A DNA stretch of 64,000 nucleotides from CAIXPS01 sp034430115 (GCA_034430115.1 DAOUFG010000017.1:50553-114552); one strand, 5' to 3'. Positions 16,553-25,685 are shown, numbered from the stretch's first letter. Notes: generated by a model from the letters alone, not told the origin. Made by a program: numbers and translations.

Positions 16553-17662
16553 CTATAGTTTGCGCTTGCCGGACTTGAGATCGTTGAACAGCGCCTTATA
16601 GGCGGCGCGATCCAGCGGCAACGTCACGGCGTGCCCGGCAAAGCTGGACATGGTGATGGCATTCGCCAGTTCGAGCGACATCAACCCTTCGCGGCCATTG
16701 GTGCGCGGCTGGCGCCCTTCACGGATGGCGGCGATCAGGTCCAGGTAGACGGCCAGGTGACCGCCGGCATCGCCGGGCAGGTCTTCCGCGGTCAGTTCAG
16801 CGCTTGGTTGGCCGAACGGCTCCTTGCTATTGCGCAGATGTTCCTTCAACGGCGGCGTGAAGCGATAGATGGACAGCTTATCGCCGGAGATGACCAGCCC
16901 GCCGCGATCACCGATGATCTCGATGCGGCCCGGGACGCCCGCCTCGCCGGTGCTGGCGGTGATGTAACCCGGCGCGCCATTGGGGTATTCCAACATCGCC
17001 TGGAACGTGTCTTCACATTCGATGGCGTGGTAGAGCGTGCGGATCCAGCCCGTCACCTTGTGCGGCTCGCCGGCCAGGTGGCACAACAGGTCCAGCGTGT
17101 GCGGCGATTGGTTCAGCAACACGGCGCTGCCCTCGCCCTGCCACGTGCCACGCCAGGTGGAAAGTTTGTAGTAGGCGGCGGTGCGCAGCCACGGCTCCAC
17201 CACCAGCACACGCACTAGCGAACCGATCTCGCCATTGGTCACCATCACCTTCGCCCGCTCGATGATCGGCCGGAAGCGTTGCTGGAAGTTCACGGCCAGG
17301 ATCTTGCCCGCCTTATCCGCCGCAGCGATCATGCGATCCGCCTCGGCCACTTCCACGCTCATCGGCTTTTCGGTGAGCACGTTCGAGCCGGCGGCAAAGC
17401 TATCGACGGCAATGGGCGCGTGCATCGGATGTGGCGTGCAGATGGACACAATATCGGGGTGGACTTTCTCCAATAACTCACGGTAATCGGTGAAGAACGG
17501 GACCCCAACTGCATCTGCGCGCGGCTTGCCGGTGACGGGGTTGATATCGCACATGGCGACGATTTGCGCGTCGGGGATTTTGGCCAGCGCGGCGATGTGT
17601 GTCTCAGCAATGATGCCACCACATCCCATGATGGCAACACGAATAGGCGATTGTGTAGTCAT
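16553..17662 (-). CDS. Gfo/Idh/MocA-family oxidoreductase
   Basis: This 369-residue NAD(P)-dependent dehydrogenase has an N-terminal Rossmann fold (MGCGGIIAETH), the conserved EKPMSVEVAEADRM that supplies the catalytic Lys, and a C-terminal beta-sheet substrate domain with GEGSAVLLNQSPHTLDLL. These enzymes oxidise or reduce hydroxyls of sugars and inositols. It lies between a glycosidase and two xylose-isomerase-like enzymes, so it probably oxidises the released sugar or an inositol-like product. Substrate is unresolved. A stem-forming repeat at 17704-17757 precedes it in the gap to the upstream hydrolase. Confidence 0.9.
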   Translation of the reverse strand: MTTQSPIRVAIMGCGGIIAETHIAALAKIPDAQIVAMCDINPVTGKPRADAVGVPFFTDYRELLEKVHPDIVSICTPHPMHAPIAVDSFAAGSNVLTEKPMSVEVAEADRMIAAADKAGKILAVNFQQRFRPIIERAKVMVTNGEIGSLVRVLVVEPWLRTAAYYKLSTWRGTWQGEGSAVLLNQSPHTLDLLCHLAGEPHKVTGWIRTLYHAIECEDTFQAMLEYPNGAPGYITASTGEAGVPGRIEIIGDRGGLVISGDKLSIYRFTPPLKEHLRNSKEPFGQPSAELTAEDLPGDAGGHLAVYLDLIAAIREGRQPRTNGREGLMSLELANAITMSSFAGHAVTLPLDRAAYKALFNDLKSGKRKL

Positions 17663-17703
17663 AGATACTCCTTTCTCTAGGGTTTATATCTGAGGTTTGA
17701 AAT

Positions 17704-17757
17704 GAAACGTGATGCGTGAAACGTGAGATAACTTTCACGCATCACTATTCACGTTTC
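17704..17757. repeat. Inverted repeat, ACGTGAAAC type
   Basis: GTGATGCGTGAAA (17709-17721) and TTTCACGCATCAC (17733-17745) are perfect 13-bp arms; GAAACGT (17704-17710) and ACGTTTC (17751-17757) extend the pairing. It lies in the gap between the oxidoreductase and the GHL6-type hydrolase and may end the hydrolase transcript or separate the two messages. Confidence 0.7.
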
Positions 17758-17790
17758 AATCTCTACCCCTTAGTCCTCAATAGCCATTTC

Positions 17791-19824
17791 CTAATTCCAA
17801 ATTGCGACGGCCCGGTGGATCGCCACTTCCGGCACCTGCACCGCAACGACACCGTTACTATAGGACCATTGCGGCGAAGCGCCATCCGGCTCCAGCGTGA
17901 CGCGCGCCGGGCGTTGCGGCAGGCGGATGCGCACCGTCACGTTGCGCACAGGGGTGACCTGCTCCAGGCAATAGTTATTGCCATCCACCGCGCGCCCGCC
18001 ATGCTGATTCACCAGGTGCACCAACATGCGCTCGGGCTGGCGCATCAGCGTCACTTCCAGCCAGGGCTGCGCCTCCACGCTCACCAGCGGGTCGGGGCAC
18101 ATCAGTTGCAGCAGGTTCGCCAGGATATGCTTCAGGTTCCACTGGTTCTTCACCTGATAAGCGCGGAAGATGTCGCCCGCGATGAAGGCGGCCCACCCCT
18201 TGCCGACGTGACGCAGCGTGATGGCCGGGCAGCCGCTCTCCTCTCCGACAGGCGACCAGCGCAACAACACTTTGCCGTCGCTGCGCAGGTAGACCTTGCG
18301 CAGGTTCGCCAACACGCGCACGTCGTCGCACACAGGCCTGGCAAAGACAAAGGGCGCTTCCGCCAGGTGCGGCATGTCCAGCGTGCCGGGCTTCAGGCGC
18401 GGGTCGGTCACCTCGACGTAGGCATGCGTCTGATCGTAGGTGCGCTCATAGCGCACGCCCAACAGATCCTCGAGCGCGAACTTACCCGACGGCTGCATCG
18501 CGTCGTTCAAAATCCCGGTGCGCCCGGCGGCGATCAGGCACCCGCCGTCATTCACCCACGCCGAGAGCGCCTGCGCCAGGTCAGCGGGGACATATTGTTG
18601 ATCGGGCAGAATCACCACGCGATATTCCGGCAAGTGCTGCAACAGGTGCGCCTCGTGCGCAATATGGTGCGGCAACATGCTCTCGGTGAGCATACGATGC
18701 ACGCCCCGTAGCGAGGTTTCATCCAGGGTGAACTTGGTCTGGCCGGGGGTGAAGAGCGAACGCGTGGCGTGCATCACCGCGATGGTGGGCACGGGCCGGG
18801 CGTCCTTCAGCAGCCCCTCACGTTCTTCCACGAAGCTGAGCGCCTTGCCCATCTCATCCAGCGCCGCCTGGGCGACGTCGTAGGCCTGCGTCATCTGGTA
18901 GCCGATCCAGGTGAGCCCGCCGTGCGCGATGGTGGTGGCCACCTCTTGCTGCATCGCCACCGCGGGCTTGCAGCCCCAGTCGCCCCACCACTGCAAGAAA
19001 GCCGAATTCATGATGTCGAACGGCTTGCCCTGGGTGGCCCAATAGGACGAGAAGTAACTGCCGTTGAACACCTGGTCTTCGGGGAAGATGTCGGCCATCA
19101 ACGAGCCGATTTCCGCGGGGACCACCTCCGGCGCGCGCGGCGTATAGGCGTAGTTGAACGACACGGGCATGTCGGGGCGAAGCTTGTGGATCGTCTCGCA
19201 CACCTGCGCCCGCACTTCCATCATCGCATCGATCTTCCATTGCATGAAGCGCTGCCAGTTCGGGTCGTCGGGGGTGGTGGGAATCGCCAAGCCGCCCGTC
19301 GCTTCGGCAAAACGCTGCTGGCAGGCCGGGCAGTAACATGCGCCATAGGCATAGGTGCCGTCGAAGAACATCGCGTCCACATCGTAGAGCGAGACGATCT
19401 CCGCGATATGCGGCAGCATCCATTCCTTCGTCAGCGGGCTGAGCATGCAGATGTTGATCCCGCGCGGCTGGCCATCGGCATCGCGCTCGATCCAATCCGG
19501 GTGATCACGCGCAATCGGCTCGCTGTTGAAGGTGTGATAGTAGCCGATGGCGCGCATGCCGCGCTTGTGCAGCTCGGCCACCTGCTCACCCAGCATATCC
19601 ACGCCTGCCGGCAGGTGCGGGTGCACATAGCGGATATTGCCCTTGCGGTAGAACGAGTAGCCATAGCCGCACTTGGTGAACACCGAGACGGCCTGCGCGT
19701 GCGCTTCTTGCAGACGCGTGACCCAACGCACCGGGTTGTAGGCGGCAGCCAATCCTTCCGTCGTGCCGGGGCTATGGAAATCGAAGAACAACTTGCGATA
19801 GCTTGTGTCGTACCACGATGTCAT
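17791..19824 (-). CDS. GHL6-type putative glycoside hydrolase with beta-galactosidase trimerisation domain
   Basis: This 677-residue protein lacks an evident signal peptide. The N-terminal TIM barrel fits the hypothetical glycosyl hydrolase 6 group: GYGYSFYRKGNIRYVHP, MRAIGYYHTFN, and an acidic strand DVDAMFFDGTYAYGACYCPACQQ, whose CYCPAC could bind a metal. Residues about 330-560 resemble the GH42 trimerisation (GATase-like) domain (VVILPDQQYVPADLAQALSAWV), and a small beta domain follows. It is presumably cytoplasmic and acts on an imported oligosaccharide. It lies just downstream of the GH51 arabinofuranosidase, so a fucose- or arabinose-containing glycan is plausible. Activity in this group is poorly defined. 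Confidence 0.75.
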   Translation of the reverse strand: MTSWYDTSYRKLFFDFHSPGTTEGLAAAYNPVRWVTRLQEAHAQAVSVFTKCGYGYSFYRKGNIRYVHPHLPAGVDMLGEQVAELHKRGMRAIGYYHTFNSEPIARDHPDWIERDADGQPRGINICMLSPLTKEWMLPHIAEIVSLYDVDAMFFDGTYAYGACYCPACQQRFAEATGGLAIPTTPDDPNWQRFMQWKIDAMMEVRAQVCETIHKLRPDMPVSFNYAYTPRAPEVVPAEIGSLMADIFPEDQVFNGSYFSSYWATQGKPFDIMNSAFLQWWGDWGCKPAVAMQQEVATTIAHGGLTWIGYQMTQAYDVAQAALDEMGKALSFVEEREGLLKDARPVPTIAVMHATRSLFTPGQTKFTLDETSLRGVHRMLTESMLPHHIAHEAHLLQHLPEYRVVILPDQQYVPADLAQALSAWVNDGGCLIAAGRTGILNDAMQPSGKFALEDLLGVRYERTYDQTHAYVEVTDPRLKPGTLDMPHLAEAPFVFARPVCDDVRVLANLRKVYLRSDGKVLLRWSPVGEESGCPAITLRHVGKGWAAFIAGDIFRAYQVKNQWNLKHILANLLQLMCPDPLVSVEAQPWLEVTLMRQPERMLVHLVNQHGGRAVDGNNYCLEQVTPVRNVTVRIRLPQRPARVTLEPDGASPQWSYSNGVVAVQVPEVAIHRAVAIWN

Positions 19825-19846
19825 GAAATGGTCTCCTTTTTAGATC

Positions 19847-19921
19847 ACCGCTAAGAGCGCAAAGGTCGCTCAGGAATCTCCGTTCACTGCCGTGTCTTGG
19901 CTCACTTGGCCTCTTGGCGGT
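19847..19921. repeat. Intergenic inverted repeat, ACCGC.AAGAG type
   Basis: ACCGCTAAGAG (19847-19857) and CTCTTGGCGGT (19911-19921) pair at ten of eleven positions. It belongs to the same style as the repeat at 1919-1981 and lies between the two glycosidase genes. Confidence 0.6.
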
Positions 19922-19926
19922 GTAGG

Positions 19927-21411
19927 TCAGTCAAGCTCCAAAATGGTCAACGAATGCGGAGGCAGCGCAGCACGCCCATCCACAAAGGTCAACTGGACAG
20001 GCTCGGGGAATACGCGCTCCGGCTGATCGACGTCGTTATAGGCATCGGGCGAATCGCCGGCCAACAAGGTTGCCTTGAAGGCACCTTCAAGGGCCCGGCC
20101 ATCCAGCGCCAGGCGGCAGATCAGCGTCTGATCGGGATGCCGGTTCACCAGCGCGACGCGGTAATGCCGGCGGGACGCATCGCACGTGACCACGGCATCC
20201 AGCGCAGGCACGCCAGCCTCGCCCTGCGTGAACGGGTCGCTCGCCACCCATGCATCCGCCACATGCTCGGCCAGCAAATTCGCATACATCCACAGCACGT
20301 GGTAAGTGGGCCGCATGACGATGCCGCCCGGGTGCACATACAGCGGCCCGCGCGCATTCACCACCGGCGCCATATTGGCCATGCGCACACTACCGGCATG
20401 CCGCAGGCAAGTGTTCAGGAACGACGCCGAAAAGAGCGCGTCGGCCATGGTATAGGTGGCATTCAGGTCGTTTTTGTCACGCACGGCCAGGTCGGCCGGC
20501 CAATCGGCGGTGAGGGGATGATGCCACCCACGCAGGTTCCATTCATCAAAGGCGATGCCGATGCGCCCCTCGAACCCGGCGACGGCAATGACGTGCTCCG
20601 TCATGCGGATGGCCGCTTCGGGCTGGCCGGCGCGCAACATGCAGGCGGCATAGTCGCTGGGCTGATTGTCTTGCCATAAGCCATCCCAATAGCCATGAAT
20701 AGAGACGCAATCCAGATATTGCCCGGCCTGGCGCAGCAGTGCCAGCGTCCAATCCAGGTCCGGCAATGCGGCAGCGAAGAGCTTGATCGACGGGTCCACC
20801 CGCTTCATCATCTTGGCGGCCTCGGCCACCAGGCTGCCCCACTCGTCCACGCGCTTAGCGCCCATCTCCCATGCGCCGTAGTTCTCGTTGCCGATGGACC
20901 AGTAATGCACGCCGTGCGGATCAATAACGCCATTGGCCTGGCGCAGGCGCGCCCAACGCCCGGCGGAGGGCAAGTTGCAATACTCCACCCAATCGCTCAT
21001 CTCTTCGGGGCCGCCGCTGCCGGCGTTGGTGCAGATGTAGGGCTCTGCACCGATCAGCCGGCACCACGCCACAAACTCGTCGGTGCCGAAGGTGTTTGGC
21101 TCCTCCACGCGCCAGGCTTTGTCGTAGCTGGGCTGGCGATTTGGGCCAATGCCATGCACCCAGTGATAGGCGCTGACAAAACAGCCGCCCGGCCAGCGCA
21201 CCACCGGCACGCGCAACTCGCGCAACGCTTCGACCACGTCGCGCCGGAAGCCGTGCGCGTCGGACAGGGGGGAGCCGGGGTCAAACACGCCGCCATACAC
21301 CTGGCGATGAAAATGCTCCAGGGACTGGCCGAAGAGCATGCGGTCGTAGCTTGACGCCGGGCGATAACTCTCAACGTTTACCGTCGCATTGATTGTGTTG
21401 GCTTCTCTCAT
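19927..21411 (-). CDS. GH51 alpha-L-arabinofuranosidase
   Basis: This 494-residue enzyme would release terminal arabinofuranose from arabinan or arabinoxylan oligosaccharides. Landmarks: PGGCFVSAYHW with GPNRQPSYDKAWRVEEPNTFGTDEF; the acid/base glutamate in SIGNEN; the nucleophile glutamate in AFDEWN; and a C-terminal beta-sandwich. No signal peptide is seen, so it is intracellular. It is the first gene of the leftward sugar-use set. Upstream (21412-22055) there is no gene, only repeats. That gap holds ACGAAT-rich simple sequence, a 10-bp hairpin at 21655-21680 and the left copy of the long inverted repeat. Confidence 0.92.
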   Translation of the reverse strand: MREANTINATVNVESYRPASSYDRMLFGQSLEHFHRQVYGGVFDPGSPLSDAHGFRRDVVEALRELRVPVVRWPGGCFVSAYHWVHGIGPNRQPSYDKAWRVEEPNTFGTDEFVAWCRLIGAEPYICTNAGSGGPEEMSDWVEYCNLPSAGRWARLRQANGVIDPHGVHYWSIGNENYGAWEMGAKRVDEWGSLVAEAAKMMKRVDPSIKLFAAALPDLDWTLALLRQAGQYLDCVSIHGYWDGLWQDNQPSDYAACMLRAGQPEAAIRMTEHVIAVAGFEGRIGIAFDEWNLRGWHHPLTADWPADLAVRDKNDLNATYTMADALFSASFLNTCLRHAGSVRMANMAPVVNARGPLYVHPGGIVMRPTYHVLWMYANLLAEHVADAWVASDPFTQGEAGVPALDAVVTCDASRRHYRVALVNRHPDQTLICRLALDGRALEGAFKATLLAGDSPDAYNDVDQPERVFPEPVQLTFVDGRAALPPHSLTILELD

Positions 21412-21654
21412 GAACCCTCAGATGTGCTTGTCGCATTTCCTGAGCACATTATGGCGCCAACTGGCAAACATGTGTCAACGAATGGGAGTGCAGGTGTAGG
21501 GTAAGTTGTTCGCTCGCCCGGTTGGGGCAACGAGCCAACGAATGTCAACGGATAGAAGAGAAGGAACGAATAAACGAATGGGGCAACGAATAGGGAAGGA
21601 AGAGGGAGAAACGAACGGCAAGAGGACGAGCGAGGGGGAAAGAGCGGTGAGCAT

Positions 21655-21680
21655 CTCCAGCCCTAGAAGCAGGGCTGGAG
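21655..21680. repeat. Hairpin in the gene-free 21.4-22.0 kb gap
   Basis: CTCCAGCCCT (21655-21664), loop AGAAGC, AGGGCTGGAG (21671-21680): a perfect 10-bp stem without a T run on either side. It lies in purine-rich simple sequence with repeated ACGAAT/ACGAACG words (about 21475-21640). Confidence 0.6.
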
Positions 21681-21745
21681 ACGAGGCAAGCAAAACGAGG
21701 GGTGACGAGAGCAGCTAACGATTTATAGCAAGGTTCTTCAGGCAA

Positions 21746-21798
21746 TCATGATGAGCTTGTCGAACCATGGGAGCCATCCTTCGACAAGCTGCTCATGA
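21746..21798. repeat. Inverted repeat, TCGACAAGCT type
   Basis: TCATGATGAGCTTGTCGAA (21746-21764) and TTCGACAAGCTGCTCATGA (21780-21798) pair at 17 of 19 positions around a 15-base loop. It abuts the longer repeat that starts at 21811. Confidence 0.65.
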
Positions 21799-21810
21799 TA
21801 TGTGATTCAT

Positions 21811-22023
21811 TGCACAGAGAGACATGGCTTGAACTGTCATTCCGACGAGCGCAGCGAGGAGGAATCTTGGTTGTGTAAGGTGCCTGCTTGGGACAACGCT
21901 CAGATTCCTCGCGCGCTATGAACCCCTTGCATGATTTCATTTGTTGGCGCGCGCTTCGGAATGACGGGGCTGCGGGTCATGGGGCACCTCTTTTGTGCCA
22001 ACGATCTAACTCTCAGGATGACT
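21811..22023 (+). repeat. Long dispersed repeat, copy 1 (inverted match at the window's right edge)
   Basis: About 210 bp match, as reverse complement and with only scattered mismatches and a 2-base indel, the sequence 63790-64000. It contains CATTCCGACGAGCGCAGCG...GGAATCT and, further on, CGGAATGAC, an internal inverted pair. There is no coding sequence. It behaves like a non-autonomous, MITE-like or REP-like element. Confidence 0.85.
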
Positions 22024-22055
22024 CCCTCAGGACTTGGGTTAAATCGCAAATGGCG

Positions 22056-22997
22056 CTAACTTGCAGAAGCAGCCAGCAATTCCGCCAGGCCCTGTTGGAG
22101 CGGCGTGGAAACGCGGGCCGAGAAAGTGCTGCACAGGCGGCTGGCGTCGGCCACGGAATGGCGAATGTCGCCCGCGCGCGGCGGCTGGAACTGGCGCGGG
22201 ATTTCACGACCCACAATCGCGCTCAGCGCATCCAACACGTCGAGCAACGACGTCGCGTGGCCGCTGCCGACGTTGAAGACATCCCACGGGAGGCGCTCGG
22301 TCTGCACGGCTTCAGCCAGGATGCGCGCCAGGTCCTTCACAAAGACGAAGTCGCGCGTCTGCGCGCCATCGCCATAGATGGCGACCGGCTGCGCCTGCTG
22401 CACGCGACTGGCGAAGATGCTGATGACGCCGGAATAGGGCGAGTGCGGGTCCTGGCGCGGACCGTAAATATTAAAAAAGCGAAACGCCGTGGCGCTAAGG
22501 CCATACTGGCGGGCGTAAATGCTCAAATAATATTCGCCCGCAAGCTTATCCGCTGCGTAGGGCGAGAGCGGCCGCTTGGGCGTCTCTTCGGTGATGGGCA
22601 ACTGGTCCGTATCGCCATAGACGGAAGCGGAGCTGGCATAGACAAAGCGCCGCACCCCGGCTTTGCGCGCAGCTTCCAACAGGTTCAGTGTGCCGACCAG
22701 GTTCACCTGGTGCGTGCCGAGAGGGTCCGCCAGCGACGCGGGCACCGAGACCACCGCCGCCAGGTGCACGATTGCGTCCACCCCTTGCAGGCAGGCGGCA
22801 AGCACGGACGAATCGTTGATATCGCCATGCACGAAATCCAACCCGGCGTCCTGGGCGGGTAGATTGCCCCGTTTACCGGCGGAAAGATTATCCAACACGC
22901 GCACGGCGAGGCCGCGCGCCAGCAATACATCCACCAGGTGCGAGCCGATGAACCCGGCGCCGCCGGTAACGAGGATGCGTTTTGAAGCAACCATCAT
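22056..22997 (-). CDS. NAD-dependent nucleotide-sugar epimerase/dehydratase
   Basis: This 313-residue extended SDR is of the UDP-glucose 4-epimerase type. It shows an NAD-binding GGAGFIGSH, a catalytic serine region ASSASVYGD, YXXXK as YAADK, and FFNIYGPRQ with the later GDGAQTRDFVFVKD substrate loop. The ATG at 22997 overlaps the stop of the upstream winged-helix gene as TGATG, so the two are translationally coupled; a GTG one codon earlier is also possible. The substrate is probably a UDP- or dTDP-hexose for the neighbouring polysaccharide locus; the exact reaction is not readable. Confidence 0.88.
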   Translation of the reverse strand: MMVASKRILVTGGAGFIGSHLVDVLLARGLAVRVLDNLSAGKRGNLPAQDAGLDFVHGDINDSSVLAACLQGVDAIVHLAAVVSVPASLADPLGTHQVNLVGTLNLLEAARKAGVRRFVYASSASVYGDTDQLPITEETPKRPLSPYAADKLAGEYYLSIYARQYGLSATAFRFFNIYGPRQDPHSPYSGVISIFASRVQQAQPVAIYGDGAQTRDFVFVKDLARILAEAVQTERLPWDVFNVGSGHATSLLDVLDALSAIVGREIPRQFQPPRAGDIRHSVADASRLCSTFSARVSTPLQQGLAELLAASAS

Positions 22998-23875
22998 CAC
23001 ACGAGCATGTAGCCGGTGCCGCGCACGTTGACGACGCGGTTGGCGGTGGCGGGATGCGAATCCAACTTGCGGCGCAACTTCATCACGTGTGTGCGGATGC
23101 GCTCCACGCTGGCATCGGCGTCGTCGCCGGGGTCCTGCAAGGCGTGTTGGATCAAGTCCTCGGTGCTCACGATGCAGCCACGATAGCGCGCCAACAAGTC
23201 GAAGATGCGGCCCTCGGTCGGGCTGACATAGATGCTCTCATCCTGGCAATGGATGACGTTCTTGTTGGCATCCCACTCGAAGACGTGCTGCTCCACGCCG
23301 GCAGGGCCGAACGCAGTCTGGGCAGGCACGGAGGCGATCGGCGTCGGCGGCTGCGGCTCCCGCGAAGGCTGCGGCAATTCCACCGTCGCCGCCACACTTG
23401 AGCGCGGCGCGCCGTACAGGTTCCAGGCGCTATCAAACGCCTGGCAACGTTCGGCCAGCAGGCGTGCCGCCAGTTCACGTTCGGGCTCCGGGGCACTGGC
23501 AAGCACGTAATCGCGCGCGCCATAGTGAAAGGCCTGGATGACGGAGGTGATGTCGTGGCCGCCGCGATCATAGATCATGGTCGGCGGGAGCGCCCTGGCA
23601 ATGTCGTAAGTGTGGTTGCCATTTTGGGCATCCCTGGCCGGCGGCAACGACACCATGTTCAAGTTGTCTCGCAGCAGCGCCAGCAATGGAATCGCCCCGG
23701 CCTCCAGCTCACAGATCAGGATCAGCGGGGCCTTGTCCGCCTCCGCCACCCGAATCTGCTGCATTGCTTCAGCAATGGACTGTACCTGGAGGACCTCGCA
23801 TTTGGCGGCACGTAGCCCGTTCAGAATCGCGGGATCCAGGGGCGGTTCATTGATAAGGTAGATGGCACGTGTCAT
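22997..23875 (-). CDS. Orphan OmpR/PhoB-type winged-helix regulator with divergent N-terminal domain
   Basis: This protein of about 292 residues has a C-terminal winged helix (about 205-292): YVSPTEGRIFDLLARYRGCIVST, then ASVERIRTHVMKLRRKL and VVNVRGTGYML, the classic OmpR/PhoB pattern. The N-terminal half looks receiver-like (FHYGARDYVLA near its end), but I see no clear phospho-acceptor aspartate set. A Pro-rich linker (about 165-185) joins them. In-frame starts upstream (23923) look unlikely; MTRAIYLINEPP at 23875 is preferred. It is coupled to the downstream epimerase. Expected role: phosphorylation-independent control of polysaccharide genes; inference. Confidence 0.8.
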   Translation of the reverse strand: MTRAIYLINEPPLDPAILNGLRAAKCEVLQVQSIAEAMQQIRVAEADKAPLILICELEAGAIPLLALLRDNLNMVSLPPARDAQNGNHTYDIARALPPTMIYDRGGHDITSVIQAFHYGARDYVLASAPEPERELAARLLAERCQAFDSAWNLYGAPRSSVAATVELPQPSREPQPPTPIASVPAQTAFGPAGVEQHVFEWDANKNVIHCQDESIYVSPTEGRIFDLLARYRGCIVSTEDLIQHALQDPGDDADASVERIRTHVMKLRRKLDSHPATANRVVNVRGTGYMLV

Positions 23876-24001
23876 TCGTTTGTCAACCCCATATATAGAT
23901 AGATGAATAAGATGCGCTAACACAAAAGCTTCGTATATGACGGCGTCAAGGCAACCGTACCTTGCGATTTTGTATTAGCCCCTTCCGGGAGTGGCGACGG
24001 A

Positions 24002-24769
24002 TCACTGAGTGACCGTGATCGGCACGGTGATGGTGATGGGCGCGTTGTAGTCACTGATCAGGGCACTCGCGGTACTGATAATGGGTTTACTGCCATACTT
24101 CACAAGAGACACAGTGTCCATTCGATAGGGTAAATGATCGCCACCAATCCAGAGCGTCATCGTGGCATTCATGGCAATTTTGGGCACACGCATTTGATAC
24201 TGGTAAACCTGGGTCGGCACACCATTCACCACATCCGGGCCAACATACTTTGCACTGGTCACGTAGTTTGGCGAAGCCTTAATCATCGCCGTAACGCCAC
24301 TGAAGTTCATGTTCTCCATCAGATCAGATACAATAAAACCCGATTTCTGCCAACGAGTACCCACCTTGTAATAGAGCGTATCACTGAGAATGATATGCTC
24401 CAGAAGGTAACCCTTGTACGCCGACGAGTTATGCACCCAAGAAAGCATGTGAGTTGTACTGGGCGCAACGAACTCAATCGTTTGGGTGATGTAGCCTAAT
24501 GTGCCAGTAATCGTCTGCGAAGCACGATAAGTTTTGACTCGAGAAACCGCTTTGACTGTCGCGTTGAGCGCAGCACGAGGGTTCTCCACGACAGGAGCAG
24601 ACACAGGTGTCACAGTAGCTTTTGGCAAAGCCATACTCGCAACGTTGGATTGGGGAATTTGCTTACCAGGAACCCCAGAAGCTGCAACAGGTGCCACCAC
24701 CAACAGACTTACTATAAGCGCCCCGGCAACTCTTTTTGCCTCCCTCGTGAATTGATTACTCGTATTCAT
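24002..24769 (-). CDS. Secreted protein, possibly LppX/LolA-like fold
   Basis: This 255-residue protein has an N-terminal signal peptide (basic start, then VAGALIVSLLVVAPVAASG) without a lipobox cysteine. The mature part has alternating beta-rich stretches (KTYRASQTITGTLGYITQTIEFVAPSTTHM, DTLYYKVGTRWQKSGF, LWIGGDHLPYRMD) reminiscent of the LppX/LprG or LolA-type half-barrel that binds lipids. The match is by pattern only. It sits between the heptose genes and the winged-helix regulator on the same strand, with gaps of over 100 bp on both sides. It may help export or anchor a glycolipid; unproven. Confidence 0.65.
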   Translation of the reverse strand: MNTSNQFTREAKRVAGALIVSLLVVAPVAASGVPGKQIPQSNVASMALPKATVTPVSAPVVENPRAALNATVKAVSRVKTYRASQTITGTLGYITQTIEFVAPSTTHMLSWVHNSSAYKGYLLEHIILSDTLYYKVGTRWQKSGFIVSDLMENMNFSGVTAMIKASPNYVTSAKYVGPDVVNGVPTQVYQYQMRVPKIAMNATMTLWIGGDHLPYRMDTVSLVKYGSKPIISTASALISDYNAPITITVPITVTQ

Positions 24770-24935
24770 CTGTCTGCCTCACGATCTTGAACGCTCGATT
24801 TTCATCAAGCCCTTTCATTCCATACTCCTTGATGTGCAAGTCCGCACACATTGGCAGACTTGCACATTAGGACTCACAATATGATTACCACAGGGCAACA
24901 TAAGGCGCAATAAGTCCTCGGGACACAGATTTCAA

Positions 24936-25685
24936 TCAGTTGGACCTCAGCGCAAATGCAACAGCGGCGGGCTGTAAGTCATGCCCATTAGAGCTAACCT
25001 TGAAAGCCTCTTCCACCTTTGCGCCATCACGCAGGAATTGCTGCACTGTCTCTTTCGTGTAAGGGTGTACGATCATCCCCTTCAACAAGTCCGGAACCAC
25101 CGTCACAATATGTGCCCCAGCCTCAAACCATTCGATGATATTGAGCACTTCGCGCGTAGAGGCCGCTATGATCTGCGCAGGGAGCTTATGTTGATCCAGC
25201 ACAGTGCGCAGCTTGCGAATTTCTTCGCACGAGTTGTAGCCCATGTTATTCATGCGGCCACCAAAAATGGAGACGTAAGTTGCACCTGCCAGCGCAGCGA
25301 TGAGACACTGTTGTGCGCTCATCATCGCTGTAACATTTACCTTGATACCATGCTTATAGGACAAGTCATGGATAATCTGCAGGTTGTCTAATTCACCATT
25401 TGGGCCATGAACTGTGACCTTGATCACAATGTTACGAGCTAAGCTAGCGAATGACAAAGCCTGTCTGATCACATGTTCGTATTCCACGGCGGTTACTTCA
25501 ACAGAGGTAGGTAACGGATCCACAAGATTAGCGATTTGCTTAATGCGCTCTTGCATGCCAGCTAAGCCACCCGAGACCCCCTCTCTTAGCAAAATAGTGG
25601 GATTTGTGGTGACACCCGCAATAATGCCCATTCGATAATAGCGCTCTATTTCGTTCAGATTACTTGTATCGAGAAAGATTGCCAT
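24936..25685 (-). CDS. Transaldolase-family enzyme (TalC/fructose-6-phosphate aldolase type)
   Basis: This 249-residue TIM-barrel protein starts MAIFLDTSNLNEIERY, with the TTNPTIL motif, the Schiff-base lysine in NIVIKVT, VNVTAMMSAQQCL and YVSIFGGRMNNMG. It is somewhat longer than the usual 215-220 residues of the small class. Such enzymes transfer dihydroxyacetone units and can form sedoheptulose 7-phosphate. The gene directly follows gmhA (12 bp), so its likely job is to supply sedoheptulose 7-phosphate to the GDP-heptose pathway. This dedicated link is inference from gene order. Confidence 0.85.
   Translation of the reverse strand: MAIFLDTSNLNEIERYYRMGIIAGVTTNPTILLREGVSGGLAGMQERIKQIANLVDPLPTSVEVTAVEYEHVIRQALSFASLARNIVIKVTVHGPNGELDNLQIIHDLSYKHGIKVNVTAMMSAQQCLIAALAGATYVSIFGGRMNNMGYNSCEEIRKLRTVLDQHKLPAQIIAASTREVLNIIEWFEAGAHIVTVVPDLLKGMIVHPYTKETVQQFLRDGAKVEEAFKVSSNGHDLQPAAVAFALRSN

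Noticed and set aside
18769..19854. Long plus-strand open frame opposite the GHL6-type hydrolase
   Set aside because: His/Arg-rich composition and full overlap with a gene having clear domains mark it as a shadow frame.
21506..21718. Short Arg/Glu-rich frame in the repeat-rich gap
   Set aside because: It is a translation of ACGAAT/GGGAA simple sequence.
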